NCBI GenBank assembly: GCA_049324695.1
Contig: JBMOMJ010000054.1
Location: forward strand, 1 to 64,000
Direction of reading: 5' to 3'
Origin: PMG-095 sp049324695
GTDB taxonomy: Bacteria; Myxococcota_A; Polyangia; Polyangiales; Polyangiaceae
Length of the DNA stretch: 64,000 nt
Below are positions 23,923 through 32,336 of this stretch, one piece after another. Under the pieces are notes generated by a model. The model was not told the origin of the DNA. It did no database searches and saw only the letters and a program-made list of their open reading frames with translations. The position numbers and the translations under genes were made by a program. The stretch's first letter is position 1, and each line of letters starts with the position of its first letter.

Positions 23923-26118
23923 TCAGCCGATCTTGACCATTGGGCCGCCGATCGAGACGACGCCCTTGCCGTTGACGTTGACTTGATTACCCGCGAGATC
24001 TGCGCTGGCTGCGTTGAGAGCAATGGTGGAACCACCACCGTCGAGCCCCGCTTCGGTGTCGCCTTTGCCGGTGAGCTTCGCGCCGTGCAGGCTAACCGTG
24101 CCGCTGGTGGTGAGCGCGGCGTCACCGTCGAGTAGCATTTGGCTCTTGCCGTTCGACTGGGCACACACGTTGGCGTCGAGCAGCATGCTGCCGCCGCCAT
24201 TCGCTTTTACGAAGGCGTTGGCGTCGAGCATGATCTGAGCCTTGCCATTCGATTGAGAGAAGATGTTGGCGTCAATCGCGATGGTGGAGCCAGCCGTGGT
24301 CAGCGTGATCTTGCCCGGCACCATGTTGATGACGCTGTCTCCACACGTGAGCGTGATCCTGTTCGGCGCTTGAATGTCGATGCTGTCGGAAGCGTCGATT
24401 CGGTGTGCGCCGGTCACGCCAAGAGAGCTCTTGACCGGCTTGCTCTTGTCCGGGTTGCTCTTCTCCGTCACGCCCTCGACGATCATCGACAGGTTGCCGT
24501 GAATCTTGATGAACTGATCACCCGTGATGTTCAGGGTATCATTGCGAAGGATCGTTGTCGTTCGATCGTGCTTGATCAGCGTCGACATGTCCTTCTCCGC
24601 CTGCACGTGGAGCTCTTCTTCGCCCTTCTTGTCTTCGAAGCGAATCTCGTTGAAGTTGCTATCCGTGCCCTTGGTGACGCTGCGGCTCTTGATGCCGCTC
24701 TGGGTCTTGTTGTCCGGCAACGCGTAGGGCGGCATGTTGTTTTCGTTGTAGACGCGGCCCGTTACAATCGGCCGATCGGGATCGCCCTCCAGAAACTCGA
24801 CGATGACTTCTTGATCGATGCGGGGGATGTGGATGCCGCCGAAGCCCGTGCCGGCCCACAGCTGCGCCACGCGCACGGTGCACGAAGGCTCACCTGCCGC
24901 TGCGTTGAGGCGATCCCAATGAAATAGGATGTGCACGCGACCGTAGTTGTCCGTCGAAATCTCGGCTGACTCCTCACCTTTTAGGCCCACGACCTTGGCC
25001 GTCTGCGGACCCTCGACGCGCGGCTTGGGGGTGACACGCGGCGGGCGGTATTGGCGCTTCGCGTCGATGGCTGAGAAGGTGACGGAGTAGTCGGGCGGAT
25101 CCCCTTCTTGCTGGCCTGACTCGTAACCGCTGACACGCACGATGTACGTGACATCAGTGAGCAGGTAGTCCTTGTTCTGGTCGTCGCGCGGGTAGTTATC
25201 CAGCTTGAAAATGGCGCCGGCGGTCAAGCCGCGCGCGTTGCCCCTTCCGCGCACGGTATCGTGGTCGACCTGCAGCTCTTCGAGGCGCACGTGGGTCTGG
25301 GCTTCTCCTTCGCTCGAGACCACGAACTCGCCCGGGTAGTCGTAGACCTCGTGCCGTGAGTGAGCGTGCTCGTTGAAGTTATCGAGCGTCACGTGCATGG
25401 GCTTCGTCGGCGCGGTGAAGTTAAAGTCGCGAGCCGTGTACGTACCGGGACGGATTTGCCGGGTCGCGAACCAAGCGTCGATGTGATCGCGCTCGCGCCG
25501 CTCCTTCTGTTGCGGCGGGTAGTACGGCACCTCTTCGTAGCCCCTTGTCTTTTCGTGCGAGCTCGGCGAGTCAGACAACACGAGCGTGTGCTTACCGCCC
25601 TCGTGCTTGAAGAAGTAGTAGATGCCCTCTTGCTCGAGGATGCGCGAAATGAAGTTGAAGTCGCTCTCGTTGTATTGAAACAGGTATTCCCACGTGCGAT
25701 ACGATTCGCTCATCAACGACTCCGAAAAGTCGCTGAAGCCGTGCTCGCGAAAGATCTCCTTCACGATCGCGGGCACGGTCTTGTTCTTGAAAATGCGCGA
25801 GTTGCGGCCCTGCCCGAGGAGCCAGAACCAGGGCCGCGCCAGTACCTGATAACGCGCGTAGCGCCCCAGCTCACCCGTGAGAGAGAAGTGCGTGACGATG
25901 CCGTTGAACTCGCGGTACGAAAAGTCCGCGAGCTGCAATCTGACCCGGATCGGTTCACCGAGAAGCTTCGACAGATCGATCGCCTCGTCCGTGCTCAGCA
26001 GATCCATCTCGTAGAGAAAGGGGCGGCCGAGCGTCTCGCGCGCCGTCATCGAGTAGAGCAACAGCTTGTTGTCCCCAAGCGTCGTATCCACCACTGCCGT
26101 GCGTTCGTCCCAACCCAT
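23923..26118 (-). CDS. vgrG: T6SS spike protein VgrG (TssI)
   Basis: A 731-residue trimeric spike protein. Residues ~15-340: gp27-like part (ETLGRPFLYEMDLLS, GRYARYQVLARPWFWLLGQGRNSRIF, GIYYFFKHE). About 380-470: gp5 OB-fold with CTVRVAQLWAGTGFGG, PRIDQEVIVEFLEGDPDRPIVTGRVYN. About 480-600: DUF2345-like beta-helix. About 600-731: an extended tip with repeated ANxxxQSNGKAQIMLDA-like units. Carries the PAAR-Rhs effector out of the cell when the T6SS fires. No other T6SS structural gene is in the window, so this is an orphan VgrG island served by an apparatus encoded elsewhere. Confidence 0.95.
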   Translation of the reverse strand: MGWDERTAVVDTTLGDNKLLLYSMTARETLGRPFLYEMDLLSTDEAIDLSKLLGEPIRVRLQLADFSYREFNGIVTHFSLTGELGRYARYQVLARPWFWLLGQGRNSRIFKNKTVPAIVKEIFREHGFSDFSESLMSESYRTWEYLFQYNESDFNFISRILEQEGIYYFFKHEGGKHTLVLSDSPSSHEKTRGYEEVPYYPPQQKERRERDHIDAWFATRQIRPGTYTARDFNFTAPTKPMHVTLDNFNEHAHSRHEVYDYPGEFVVSSEGEAQTHVRLEELQVDHDTVRGRGNARGLTAGAIFKLDNYPRDDQNKDYLLTDVTYIVRVSGYESGQQEGDPPDYSVTFSAIDAKRQYRPPRVTPKPRVEGPQTAKVVGLKGEESAEISTDNYGRVHILFHWDRLNAAAGEPSCTVRVAQLWAGTGFGGIHIPRIDQEVIVEFLEGDPDRPIVTGRVYNENNMPPYALPDNKTQSGIKSRSVTKGTDSNFNEIRFEDKKGEEELHVQAEKDMSTLIKHDRTTTILRNDTLNITGDQFIKIHGNLSMIVEGVTEKSNPDKSKPVKSSLGVTGAHRIDASDSIDIQAPNRITLTCGDSVINMVPGKITLTTAGSTIAIDANIFSQSNGKAQIMLDANAFVKANGGGSMLLDANVCAQSNGKSQMLLDGDAALTTSGTVSLHGAKLTGKGDTEAGLDGGGSTIALNAASADLAGNQVNVNGKGVVSIGGPMVKIG

Positions 26119-26662
26119 CTCTCATGTCTCCCGACGCGGTCCGACCGTACGCGCTATGCACACGGCAAGCCCACCTTCCCAACCAGCTCCATTACTCGAC
26201 CAAGTTTTTAGCGGCGGGCGAACACCGTCAAGTAGTTTCTGCACTTGCTCTGTCCACTCTGCTCCGCTCGCGGCGGACTGTGCCGGATCTTGGCGGCGGC
26301 GTCACGACCTCCGCGCGGCCCATGCCGGGCAGGAGCACTTTCGGTCAAGAAAAGGTCCCAAGCCTGGATCGCGCGGGCGCCACGCTTCCCCCCTCATCGC
26401 GCGCGCCGGGCGCAACCCGCGTGCGAATAACCCCCACGAGAGAGTGTGGGTCCAGATTCGGCGTTTCGCTCGTCGCAGCAACGGAACGCTCGAGAATGTC
26501 ATCGACTATGACGAGCTGAGTTGCGCCGCTGCCTGAAGCCGTGCACCGATTGCGAGCGCCTCAACGAGACCGACTTGCCCTCGATCGCGTCGGGCGCTAT
26601 CGGGGGCCTCATTCACAGCATCACCACCCTCGGGCGCATCACGAACTTCCAGTTCAGCCGCC
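26119..26662. other. Gene-poor stretch with a decayed reading frame
   Basis: About 540 bases upstream of vgrG without an intact gene. On the plus strand, 26430-26685 can be read as one frame with a shift near 26512: NGTLENVIDYDEL, then RRCLKPCTDCERLNETDLP and GGLIHSITTLGRI, closing at a TAG near 26685. The C-x2-C and the amphipathic segment look like real protein, but it is not recognised and has no start. The vgrG promoter must lie within 26119-26400; no clear -35/-10 was identified. Confidence 0.4.
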
Positions 26663-26827
26663 ATGGGCAGCAACGCTTCACCTAGGGGCGCAGGCGGTCA
26701 ACGCGTCACCGTGCACAGCGACACTCCAAAAGGCGAACGCGTTAGCGGCGATGGCCGCACTTACGACGGCTACATGCGCGATGGCTACGGCCACTACTAC
26801 GATGCCGTCAACGGATCCAAACCGTAA
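26663..26827 (+). CDS. Small hypothetical protein, 54 residues, possible toxin tail
   Basis: ATG 26663 to TAA 26825-26827, short and Gly/Tyr-rich (GDGRTYDGYMRDGYGHYY). It starts inside the end of the decayed frame and stops 16 bp before the next gene. Either a short gene or, more likely, the last exonless tail of a decayed effector whose body is the 26430-26685 remnant. No family recognised. Confidence 0.35.
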   Translation: MGSNASPRGAGGQRVTVHSDTPKGERVSGDGRTYDGYMRDGYGHYYDAVNGSKP

Positions 26828-26843
26828 TCAGAAGGCTCGACAG

Positions 26844-27605
26844 ATGTCTCCCATCGAAGAACTGATCCACACCATCGATCGGATCCGCAGCATTCCCGCG
26901 TGGGAGCCGGCCGCGATCAACGCCGCCCTCGCAGTCGAACTCCAGCGTATGCCGACGACGACTCCTAGGTACAAGTTGTATCAGGCGACTCTGGCGGCGC
27001 CGTTCACACGAGTACGCTTGGACCGACCCGTTCAAGCCGGGCCGACGAAGTGGTCCGTATCGATCTCGATTCACCAAGACGTGAGCATTGGCTTCAAAGA
27101 ACTCAGGCCGAGGCTCCCCGCGATCGATAAGCTTGTCCCGCCGATGATGCCGACCCCAGGAGGGCCGCCCATCTGGTCCCATTCGGTACTAGTCTCGTAT
27201 CCCGAATGCGGAGGCAGCTTCCGCTTCGAAGCCGTACACGATTTGGCCAACGATCGCCTCGTCGAGTTCGCACTCGCTCGCCCCGCGCCAGCCGAAGCCC
27301 CCGACCACTACGCGCCCAAGCACTTCCGCGCCTACCGTATCGCAGAGGGTGCCGACGAACACTTCGTCATCGAACGCACCGGTTCCCACTCAGAAACACT
27401 GCGTGTCAGCGAGCTCAAGCTTTCGCAGCGCACGCTGAGTGTGCCTTTTCTGATCAAAGACATCGCGCTCGGCGACGAGGCTGCCCAAGTTCTCATCAAA
27501 GAAGTGCTGCTCAAAGGCATGCTGAACGAACGCTTTGCAGGCAACGTCGACCAAATCGTGTTCACCGACACGGAGATTGGCGCGACGGAGACGGCGAGCT
27601 GGTAA
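26844..27605 (+). CDS. Hypothetical cytosolic protein, immunity candidate
   Basis: A 253-residue protein. I chose ATG 26844 (MSPIEELIHTIDRIRSIPAW), 16 bp behind the 54-residue frame, with AGAAGG upstream. No signal peptide or membrane helix. N-terminal helices (INAALAVELQRMPTT) are followed by beta-rich sequence with GPTKWSVSISIH and GGSFRFEAVHDL. No family recognised. Its place directly behind a decayed possible toxin and divergent from vgrG suggests an orphan immunity protein; this is inference. Confidence 0.55.
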   Translation: MSPIEELIHTIDRIRSIPAWEPAAINAALAVELQRMPTTTPRYKLYQATLAAPFTRVRLDRPVQAGPTKWSVSISIHQDVSIGFKELRPRLPAIDKLVPPMMPTPGGPPIWSHSVLVSYPECGGSFRFEAVHDLANDRLVEFALARPAPAEAPDHYAPKHFRAYRIAEGADEHFVIERTGSHSETLRVSELKLSQRTLSVPFLIKDIALGDEAAQVLIKEVLLKGMLNERFAGNVDQIVFTDTEIGATETASW

Positions 27606-27705
27606 AGTCGGCCGTTCGCGAATACTCGACCATGCATCGAGCGACTAGCTCGCTTTCCGCCCGACCCTAACCTGAGCGGCGTCGCCAGCGGATCTGGGTT
27701 GCAAC

Positions 27706-28293
27706 TTGCCGGGATCGGTCTCGCACTTTACGTTTGAGTGTGTGCACTGCTTACTCGTTGCCGTCGTTTGCGGGCTCCTGTGCTCGCTTGCTAGCTCAAA
27801 GCGTGCAACCTGGCTGACGGCGACGGCATCGATGCTCGGTTTCTGGCTGGCGGTAGCAGCGGTTGCGTTTCAACCGCGCGGCGCGGCGCTATCCCCGCGC
27901 GTGCATTCGTTTTGCGCTTTCGCGGGGGCATGGGCGGCAATCGCGATACCCGTGATCTTGCTCGTTGTGCGAGTCACGCGAGGCCGAGTACTGGGAGGAC
28001 CCACTCTGCTCGTCGGCTGCGGCTTCGTGGCAGCGTTTTTGTCTGGTCTGAGTTTGTGGGGCGCCTCTCCGAGCGATGAGGCGGGGGTGCTCGGTTTCGC
28101 ACTCGGCGTAGTCATGACGGCGTTGGGTTCGGCTGCCGCAGTCATTTTGCTTCGCTGCCTGCCGCCTGCCGAGCTGCGCGTCAACGCGGTCGCGCTGCTC
28201 TTCGGGTGCGTTTCGGTTGGGCTTGGAGCGATGGTCGTTTCAGAGACTGATGCGCGACGGGTCGTGCCAGCGCATGCGCATCGAGGATGGTAG
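27706..28293 (+). CDS. Hypothetical membrane protein, about five helices
   Basis: Open from a TTG at 27706 (GTG 27742 is an alternative) to a TAG at 28291. Hydrophobic segments: LLVAVVCGLLCSLA, TASMLGFWLAVAAVAF, FAGAWAAIAIPVILLVV, LLVGCGFVAAFLSGLSL, GFALGVVMTALGSAAAVILL and VALLFGCVSVGLGAMVV, i.e. five to six predicted membrane helices with little soluble sequence. No family recognised. A membrane location would fit immunity to a periplasm-targeted toxin or an unrelated role. The start is uncertain because neither candidate has a strong ribosome site. Confidence 0.5.
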   Translation: MPGSVSHFTFECVHCLLVAVVCGLLCSLASSKRATWLTATASMLGFWLAVAAVAFQPRGAALSPRVHSFCAFAGAWAAIAIPVILLVVRVTRGRVLGGPTLLVGCGFVAAFLSGLSLWGASPSDEAGVLGFALGVVMTALGSAAAVILLRCLPPAELRVNAVALLFGCVSVGLGAMVVSETDARRVVPAHAHRGW

Positions 28294-28533
28294 TTGAGCG
28301 GGTGCGGCGGACCGCATGCGCAAGTATTCGCCGCGTTCCGGGGAATGGGCTTCAAGGAGCGCGAGCGTCGAACGGCGTTGGAGCGTTGCGCGGTGACGAT
28401 TGCTCCCAGCGCGGCTCGGGAGGAAGTACCGCGCGCGGCGGCGCTCCAGGTGCTCACGACGTTAGCGTCGACCTCTGTTTCCGCGCCGGTGCGTCTCCTC
28501 CATTCACGCGCAGGCGCGAAGGGCCGAGCATGA
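28294..28533 (+). pseudogene. RuvA-C-like gene fragment reading into a hairpin element
   Basis: A 79-codon frame from TTG 28294, directly after the stop of the membrane-protein gene. HAQVFAAFRGMGFKERERRTALE resembles the three-helix RuvA C-terminal domain. Residues REEVPRAAALQVLT match the tail encoded at 1-57 of the window. There, translation stops after VLTA; here the frame runs on through sequence of hairpin element copy C. Lacks an N-terminal part and a good start, so I treat it as a degraded copy. Confidence 0.5.
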
Positions 28534-28590
28534 ATTTGGAGGAGACCGCAGGCGCGCAAGGGCGCAACGCGCCCGAGCACCTGCGAGTGG
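28493..28590 (-). repeat. Hairpin element copy C (double hairpin, inverted)
   Basis: Read on the minus strand it has the same order as copy B: hairpin 2 with CGCAGG - TGCTC - GGGCGC gtt GCGCCC - TTGCGCG - CCTGCG (28547-28585), hairpin 1 with ATTCA - TGCTC - GGCCC ttc GCGCC - TGCGCG - TGAAT inside GTCTCCTCC/GGAGGAGAC (28493-28546). The inner stem of hairpin 2 is wholly different from copy B yet fully paired; that of hairpin 1 has one mismatch. Confidence 0.8.
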
Positions 28591-28890
28591 AGGCACCCTT
28601 GGATCAGTGAGGTTTGTCCGGCGATTGCCGCTTGGGTGGTGTGCGACCGCGGCGGATTCTGTTTTGCCAGGGCTGGCGGGCGTGCACGAGTTGAGCAGGG
28701 CGCGCTGGATTTTGGTTGCACTAGTTGCGCAAACGACGGGAGGCGAAGGGCGCACCCACCCAAAGGGCAGGTGCCGGTGCACTTAGTACTGAGCGCTTTT
28801 GTGAGTGGCGCGGTTGGTTCGTGAGTAGTGCGTGTCAGCGGTCTGATAGTTGCAGCGTCACGACGCGTGGCGCGGTTCGAGGTTTTATCG
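28591..28890. other. Intergenic region before the vWA lipoprotein gene
   Basis: Three hundred bases between the hairpin element and the next gene. No supported open frame. Presumably holds the promoter of the 28891 gene; no consensus boxes could be assigned. Confidence 0.4.
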
Positions 28891-30087
28891 ATGAAAAGGA
28901 CGCTGGTTTGGGTCGCGTTAATGTGCGGAGTTGCGCTCGGTTGCAGCAGCGGTTCTGGCGAGGGTGATCCGACGATCGGTAGCGGCGGCGGCATCATGGT
29001 TGGTGCCGGCGGGGGTAATGTGGGCGGCGACGGCGGGCGCGGGGGGTTTGGGTTGGGCAGCGGCGGGCGCAGCGGCAGCGGTGGCGGTGCGGCAAGTTGT
29101 GTTCCGACGGCGGACGATACGGGATGTGTTGGTGAGCAGTACGAAGGTGAAAGCCTGCCGTTGGATGTGTACGTGCTGTTCGATCAGTCGTGTTCGATGT
29201 CGTGCCCGATCTCTCGGGGTGGTCCGGGGCAGTGCTGCATGGGGGATCCGAATGGGCGCATTTTGCCGGTGCGCGAGGCGATGGATTTGTTTCTTCACGA
29301 TCCTCAAAGCGCGGGGATTGGTTTCGGACTGGGTTACTTCGGCTACATGCCCCTCGGTTCCACGAGTTGTAATCCGCAGGATTATGACAGTCCTGCCGTG
29401 CCGCTCGGCAATGGCACCGCGGACGCAATCGCGAGCTCCCTGCGCAATGCGCAGCCGACCGGCGAAACACCGACGGGTGCAGCGATCCGTGGCACGTGCG
29501 AATATGTGCGGCAGGCGAAAGCTCAGCGTCCGGGTCGCTCCACGGTGATTTTGTTGGTTACCGACGGCATTCCGGAGACGCCCGTCAGCGGTTGTGGAGC
29601 GACGTTGCAGGATGCGGTCGCCGCAGCGAACGATTGCGCAGGGCACAGCAGCGATCCAACGAAGATTTATGTGCTCGGCGTTGGCCAGGCGTTGCAAAAT
29701 CTGAATCAGATCGCGGTGGCGGGCAGGACCGAAAAGGCGTACCTCGTCGAAGGGGGCGACGTGGCGCAGTCTGTGCTCGCCGCGCTCAACGCGATCCGTG
29801 GAGCGGCGTCGATCCCGTGTGAGCTGCAAATCCCGACGCCATCGAGTGGCGACACACTCGACTACAATCGCGTCAACTTGGGGATCTGCGACGCGGGCGG
29901 ACAGAACCAACCAACTTACCGCGTGCAGAACAACACGGAGTGTGGCGGAAAGCCTGGTTGGTACTACGACGATCCAGCGAACCCGCAGAAGATTGTGCTG
30001 TGCGATGCGAGCTGCGAGACAGTCAGCGTGCCCGGGGCACGGCTACACTATGCGGTGGGTTGCGCGACGCGCGTCACCATCAAGTGA
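28891..30087 (+). CDS. vWA-domain lipoprotein
   Basis: A 398-residue exported lipoprotein; ATG 28891 gives a signal peptide MKRTLVWVALMCGVALG followed by the lipidation Cys 18. Residues 19-70 are a Gly/Ser-rich surface linker typical of myxobacteria. A von Willebrand factor A domain spans about 85-330, with the metal-site motif VLFDQSCSMS, the second Thr in GETPTGAAIRG and the Asp in LLVTDGIPETP. Cysteine-rich C-terminus (YNRVNLGICDAGG, CGGKPGWYYDDP). Likely a surface protein that binds other proteins or matrix through a Mg-dependent vWA site. Single gene, convergent with the next. Confidence 0.85.
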   Translation: MKRTLVWVALMCGVALGCSSGSGEGDPTIGSGGGIMVGAGGGNVGGDGGRGGFGLGSGGRSGSGGGAASCVPTADDTGCVGEQYEGESLPLDVYVLFDQSCSMSCPISRGGPGQCCMGDPNGRILPVREAMDLFLHDPQSAGIGFGLGYFGYMPLGSTSCNPQDYDSPAVPLGNGTADAIASSLRNAQPTGETPTGAAIRGTCEYVRQAKAQRPGRSTVILLVTDGIPETPVSGCGATLQDAVAAANDCAGHSSDPTKIYVLGVGQALQNLNQIAVAGRTEKAYLVEGGDVAQSVLAALNAIRGAASIPCELQIPTPSSGDTLDYNRVNLGICDAGGQNQPTYRVQNNTECGGKPGWYYDDPANPQKIVLCDASCETVSVPGARLHYAVGCATRVTIK

Positions 30088-30111
30088 GCGAAGCCGAGTC
30101 GGAGGCGGCGT

Positions 30112-32103
30112 TTACGGCGCGCGAACCACGGCGATGAGGGGACCGAAGTCGCCACCGCGGTCGAAGCGTTCGAGCGGCGGGGAGTACATTTTCGAGACGA
30201 AGCCGTCGAGGTAGAGGGCATCGTCGCAGCCGAGTTCGCGAAACGCCAGGATGAGTTCGTAGTAGGTGACGGGAGCGCGCGAGATGATGAATACGGCGCC
30301 GACGGGTGAGACGCCGACAGCGTTGCGGATGTGTCGGTTGTTGGAATCGGGGCGTACTGCGGGGTGGGGATTGCCGGCTGAGAGGAGGAGTGGGCCGGAC
30401 TGGGTTGCGAACTGTACGTCGGCGCGCGGGAGGTGTTGGTAGTTTTCACTGGATACGATGCGCACGTCGCCGTTGCGCAGCACCACGAAGACGCCGTTGG
30501 GCTTGAGGTAGAAGTTGCCTTCTCCGTCGGCGAGGTCGATCGGCGCTTGTTCGCGGCCGTTGGTTACGAGGAGGCCCACGGGTGCATGCGTTGGACTGAA
30601 CATTCCCGCGTTCATGCCAAGGAGGAGGGTGCGACCTTCGCTCGCGACTTCAGCTTCCAATGCGTCGAGCGTCGCGAGGCGCTGGCCGTTGCGGGCCAAG
30701 TAGCGAACTTCAATGGCCGGTATGCCGCGGCGGGTGACGAGTGCGTCGAAATCTACCGAATTGATCCGTAGGTGGCGGACGAGGATGCTCGGTTCGTTGG
30801 GGAGAACACGCGGGTCGAGGACTGCTTTGCAGAGGGCGCCTTGTTTGCGTACGTGCAGCCACTCGGTAAGCCGGTTTTTGAAGGATTGGGAGCGTTCGTT
30901 GCTGACGGCAACGATGTGAGGCGCTTCGCATTCGGCGCGGGCCAGGCGCAACTCCAACCTCAAGCTGGAGCTGCGATAGCCGACGAGCTTGCCGAGCGCC
31001 GGTCGCTCCAGCTCGAGCCGCTCCGTCAGGAGTAGGCGGGCTTCGTGGATGCCAGCCGCGTGAATTGCGGCGAGGGCGCGCTCGACGTTTTCGACTGGCT
31101 CGCTGGGCGCGACGTCGAGCAACACTGAGGCGAAACCTGCGTTGGAGTGCACGTAGCGAGAGAGGTCGCGGAGATCTCGGAGTGATTGCGTCAACTCACT
31201 GAGCGAGATTGCTGCGGTGCCATTGATTTTCACTGCCCCGCCGCGCACGCGCACGAGCGGCGCGTCCACGACGGAGTCCGGTCCGCTGCCGATGTTGAGT
31301 GGTGGCTCCCAGATGCACAGCGAACAATTGGCGAACTGGTGATTGATGGACAACGGCACTGCGGCTTCCGCGACGAGTGGCTGTGTTGCGCGCCACAACA
31401 TGACGCTAGCTGCCAGGCTCGCGAGTAGTGCCCCTCTCTGCGCCCAAAGTTTGCTGCGCGAAAGAGGCCGCGCCGGCTTCTGCGCGTGGCGCGCGAGGAC
31501 GCACAGCGTTCCCCCCAACCCAAAACAGGCGCCCAACGCGAAAAACGCCGTCTTCAGCGCTCCTCGCGAAGCATCGAAATGTTGCGTCCAAATTGCGCCC
31601 TTGCCGATGTCTTCGATGCGCAAGGCGGCGAACGTGAGCAATGCTTCGCGCGCCCAACAGCTAGCGGCAAGGCAAGACAACGCCACCGCGACGATGACGC
31701 CCACGCGAACCCACCAGCGGAGCGAAGGTCCCCGTGGCAGCAAGAAGGCCGACCCCAACGCGAGCGCCCAAGCTCCGAGCAGCGGCAGCCTCTCGCCCAG
31801 CTTGATTAACACGTCGCGCTCGGCCGCTAGGGTTGCGCCGATCACCACGAAGTAGCGGGCCCGCGCTTCACTCCGCAACTCGGCGAGAGTGAGCAGAGGC
31901 AAAGCGAATGCGACCAGCGCGGCGAGTGTCGCGAGGAAGGCAAGCCAGCGACCGCCAGTGGCGCGCGCTGCTTCTCCTTTTCTGCTGTCGCGAAACGCGA
32001 CCCATAGCCCATGAGCGAGCCACGCCATCACCAAAATCCAGGCACACGCTTGCGCCGCGCGCGACAGCGCTTGTGAAACGGACCAGCCCAATACACCGCT
32101 CAT
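30112..32103 (-). CDS. Membrane protein with C-terminal phosphodiester glycosidase (DUF2233/NAGPA-like) domain
   Basis: A 663-residue protein. Five to six membrane helices occupy about residues 1-230 (AWILVMAWLAHGLWVAF, WLAFLATLAALVAFALPLL, LLGAWALALGSAFLLP and others). About 235-400: extracytoplasmic, with an ExbD-like stretch (ISLSELTQSLRDLRDLSRYVHSNAGFASVLLDVAPSEPVENVERA, read in parts). About 440-663: phosphodiester glycosidase domain, with LLLGMNAGMFSPTHAPVGLLV, NFYLKPNGVFV, NNRHIRNAVGVS and CDDALYLDGFVSKM. The family removes phosphodiester-linked sugars from glycoconjugates (NAGPA type). Start ATG 32103 overlaps the upstream 42-residue gene by 4 bp. The fused membrane part is unusual. 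Confidence 0.8.
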   Translation of the reverse strand: MSGVLGWSVSQALSRAAQACAWILVMAWLAHGLWVAFRDSRKGEAARATGGRWLAFLATLAALVAFALPLLTLAELRSEARARYFVVIGATLAAERDVLIKLGERLPLLGAWALALGSAFLLPRGPSLRWWVRVGVIVAVALSCLAASCWAREALLTFAALRIEDIGKGAIWTQHFDASRGALKTAFFALGACFGLGGTLCVLARHAQKPARPLSRSKLWAQRGALLASLAASVMLWRATQPLVAEAAVPLSINHQFANCSLCIWEPPLNIGSGPDSVVDAPLVRVRGGAVKINGTAAISLSELTQSLRDLRDLSRYVHSNAGFASVLLDVAPSEPVENVERALAAIHAAGIHEARLLLTERLELERPALGKLVGYRSSSLRLELRLARAECEAPHIVAVSNERSQSFKNRLTEWLHVRKQGALCKAVLDPRVLPNEPSILVRHLRINSVDFDALVTRRGIPAIEVRYLARNGQRLATLDALEAEVASEGRTLLLGMNAGMFSPTHAPVGLLVTNGREQAPIDLADGEGNFYLKPNGVFVVLRNGDVRIVSSENYQHLPRADVQFATQSGPLLLSAGNPHPAVRPDSNNRHIRNAVGVSPVGAVFIISRAPVTYYELILAFRELGCDDALYLDGFVSKMYSPPLERFDRGGDFGPLIAVVRAP

Positions 32104-32228
32104 GTACCCAGCCAGAGCCGAACCAACTGCTCGTACACGGCCACTGAATAGAGCACGTAGCGAATTGCCAGCACGCCGAACAGCACCAACGAAAGCCTGA
32201 GACCACTCCCCACGAGCGACTCACTCAT
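32100..32228 (-). CDS. Small membrane peptide, 42 residues, coupled to the DUF2233 gene
   Basis: ATG 32228 to TGA 32100-32102, encoding MSESLVGSGLRLSLVLFGVL, then one hydrophobic helix continuing AIRYVLYSVAVYEQLVRLWLG. The stop overlaps the start of the 663-residue gene as ATGA, which is strong support for translation. Probably a single-pass subunit or assembly factor of the larger protein. No family recognised. Confidence 0.6.
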   Translation of the reverse strand: MSESLVGSGLRLSLVLFGVLAIRYVLYSVAVYEQLVRLWLGT

Positions 32229-32336
32229 CTACCCAGTGCTAGCGCTCCGCGCGGAGCAGTGCACGAACAACCCGTTTCGTCCGCCGCGAGACCCGCCCCG
32301 CAAATCGGCGAGGGCGTCAGGCCATGCAACTCGCCT

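Noticed and set aside
23266..24135. 289-codon plus-strand frame (also partly present at 211-483)
   Set aside because: Antisense to DUF6484 and vgrG. Its duplication at the left end simply follows the duplicated DNA.
16988..27000. A complete T6SS
   Set aside because: Only VgrG, PAAR-Rhs and accessory genes are present; no TssB/C sheath, TssJ/L/M membrane complex, Hcp or ClpV, so this is an orphan spike/effector island.
27870..28997. 375-codon minus-strand frame
   Set aside because: Antisense to the membrane-protein gene and the hairpin element; Thr/Pro/Ser-rich shadow composition.
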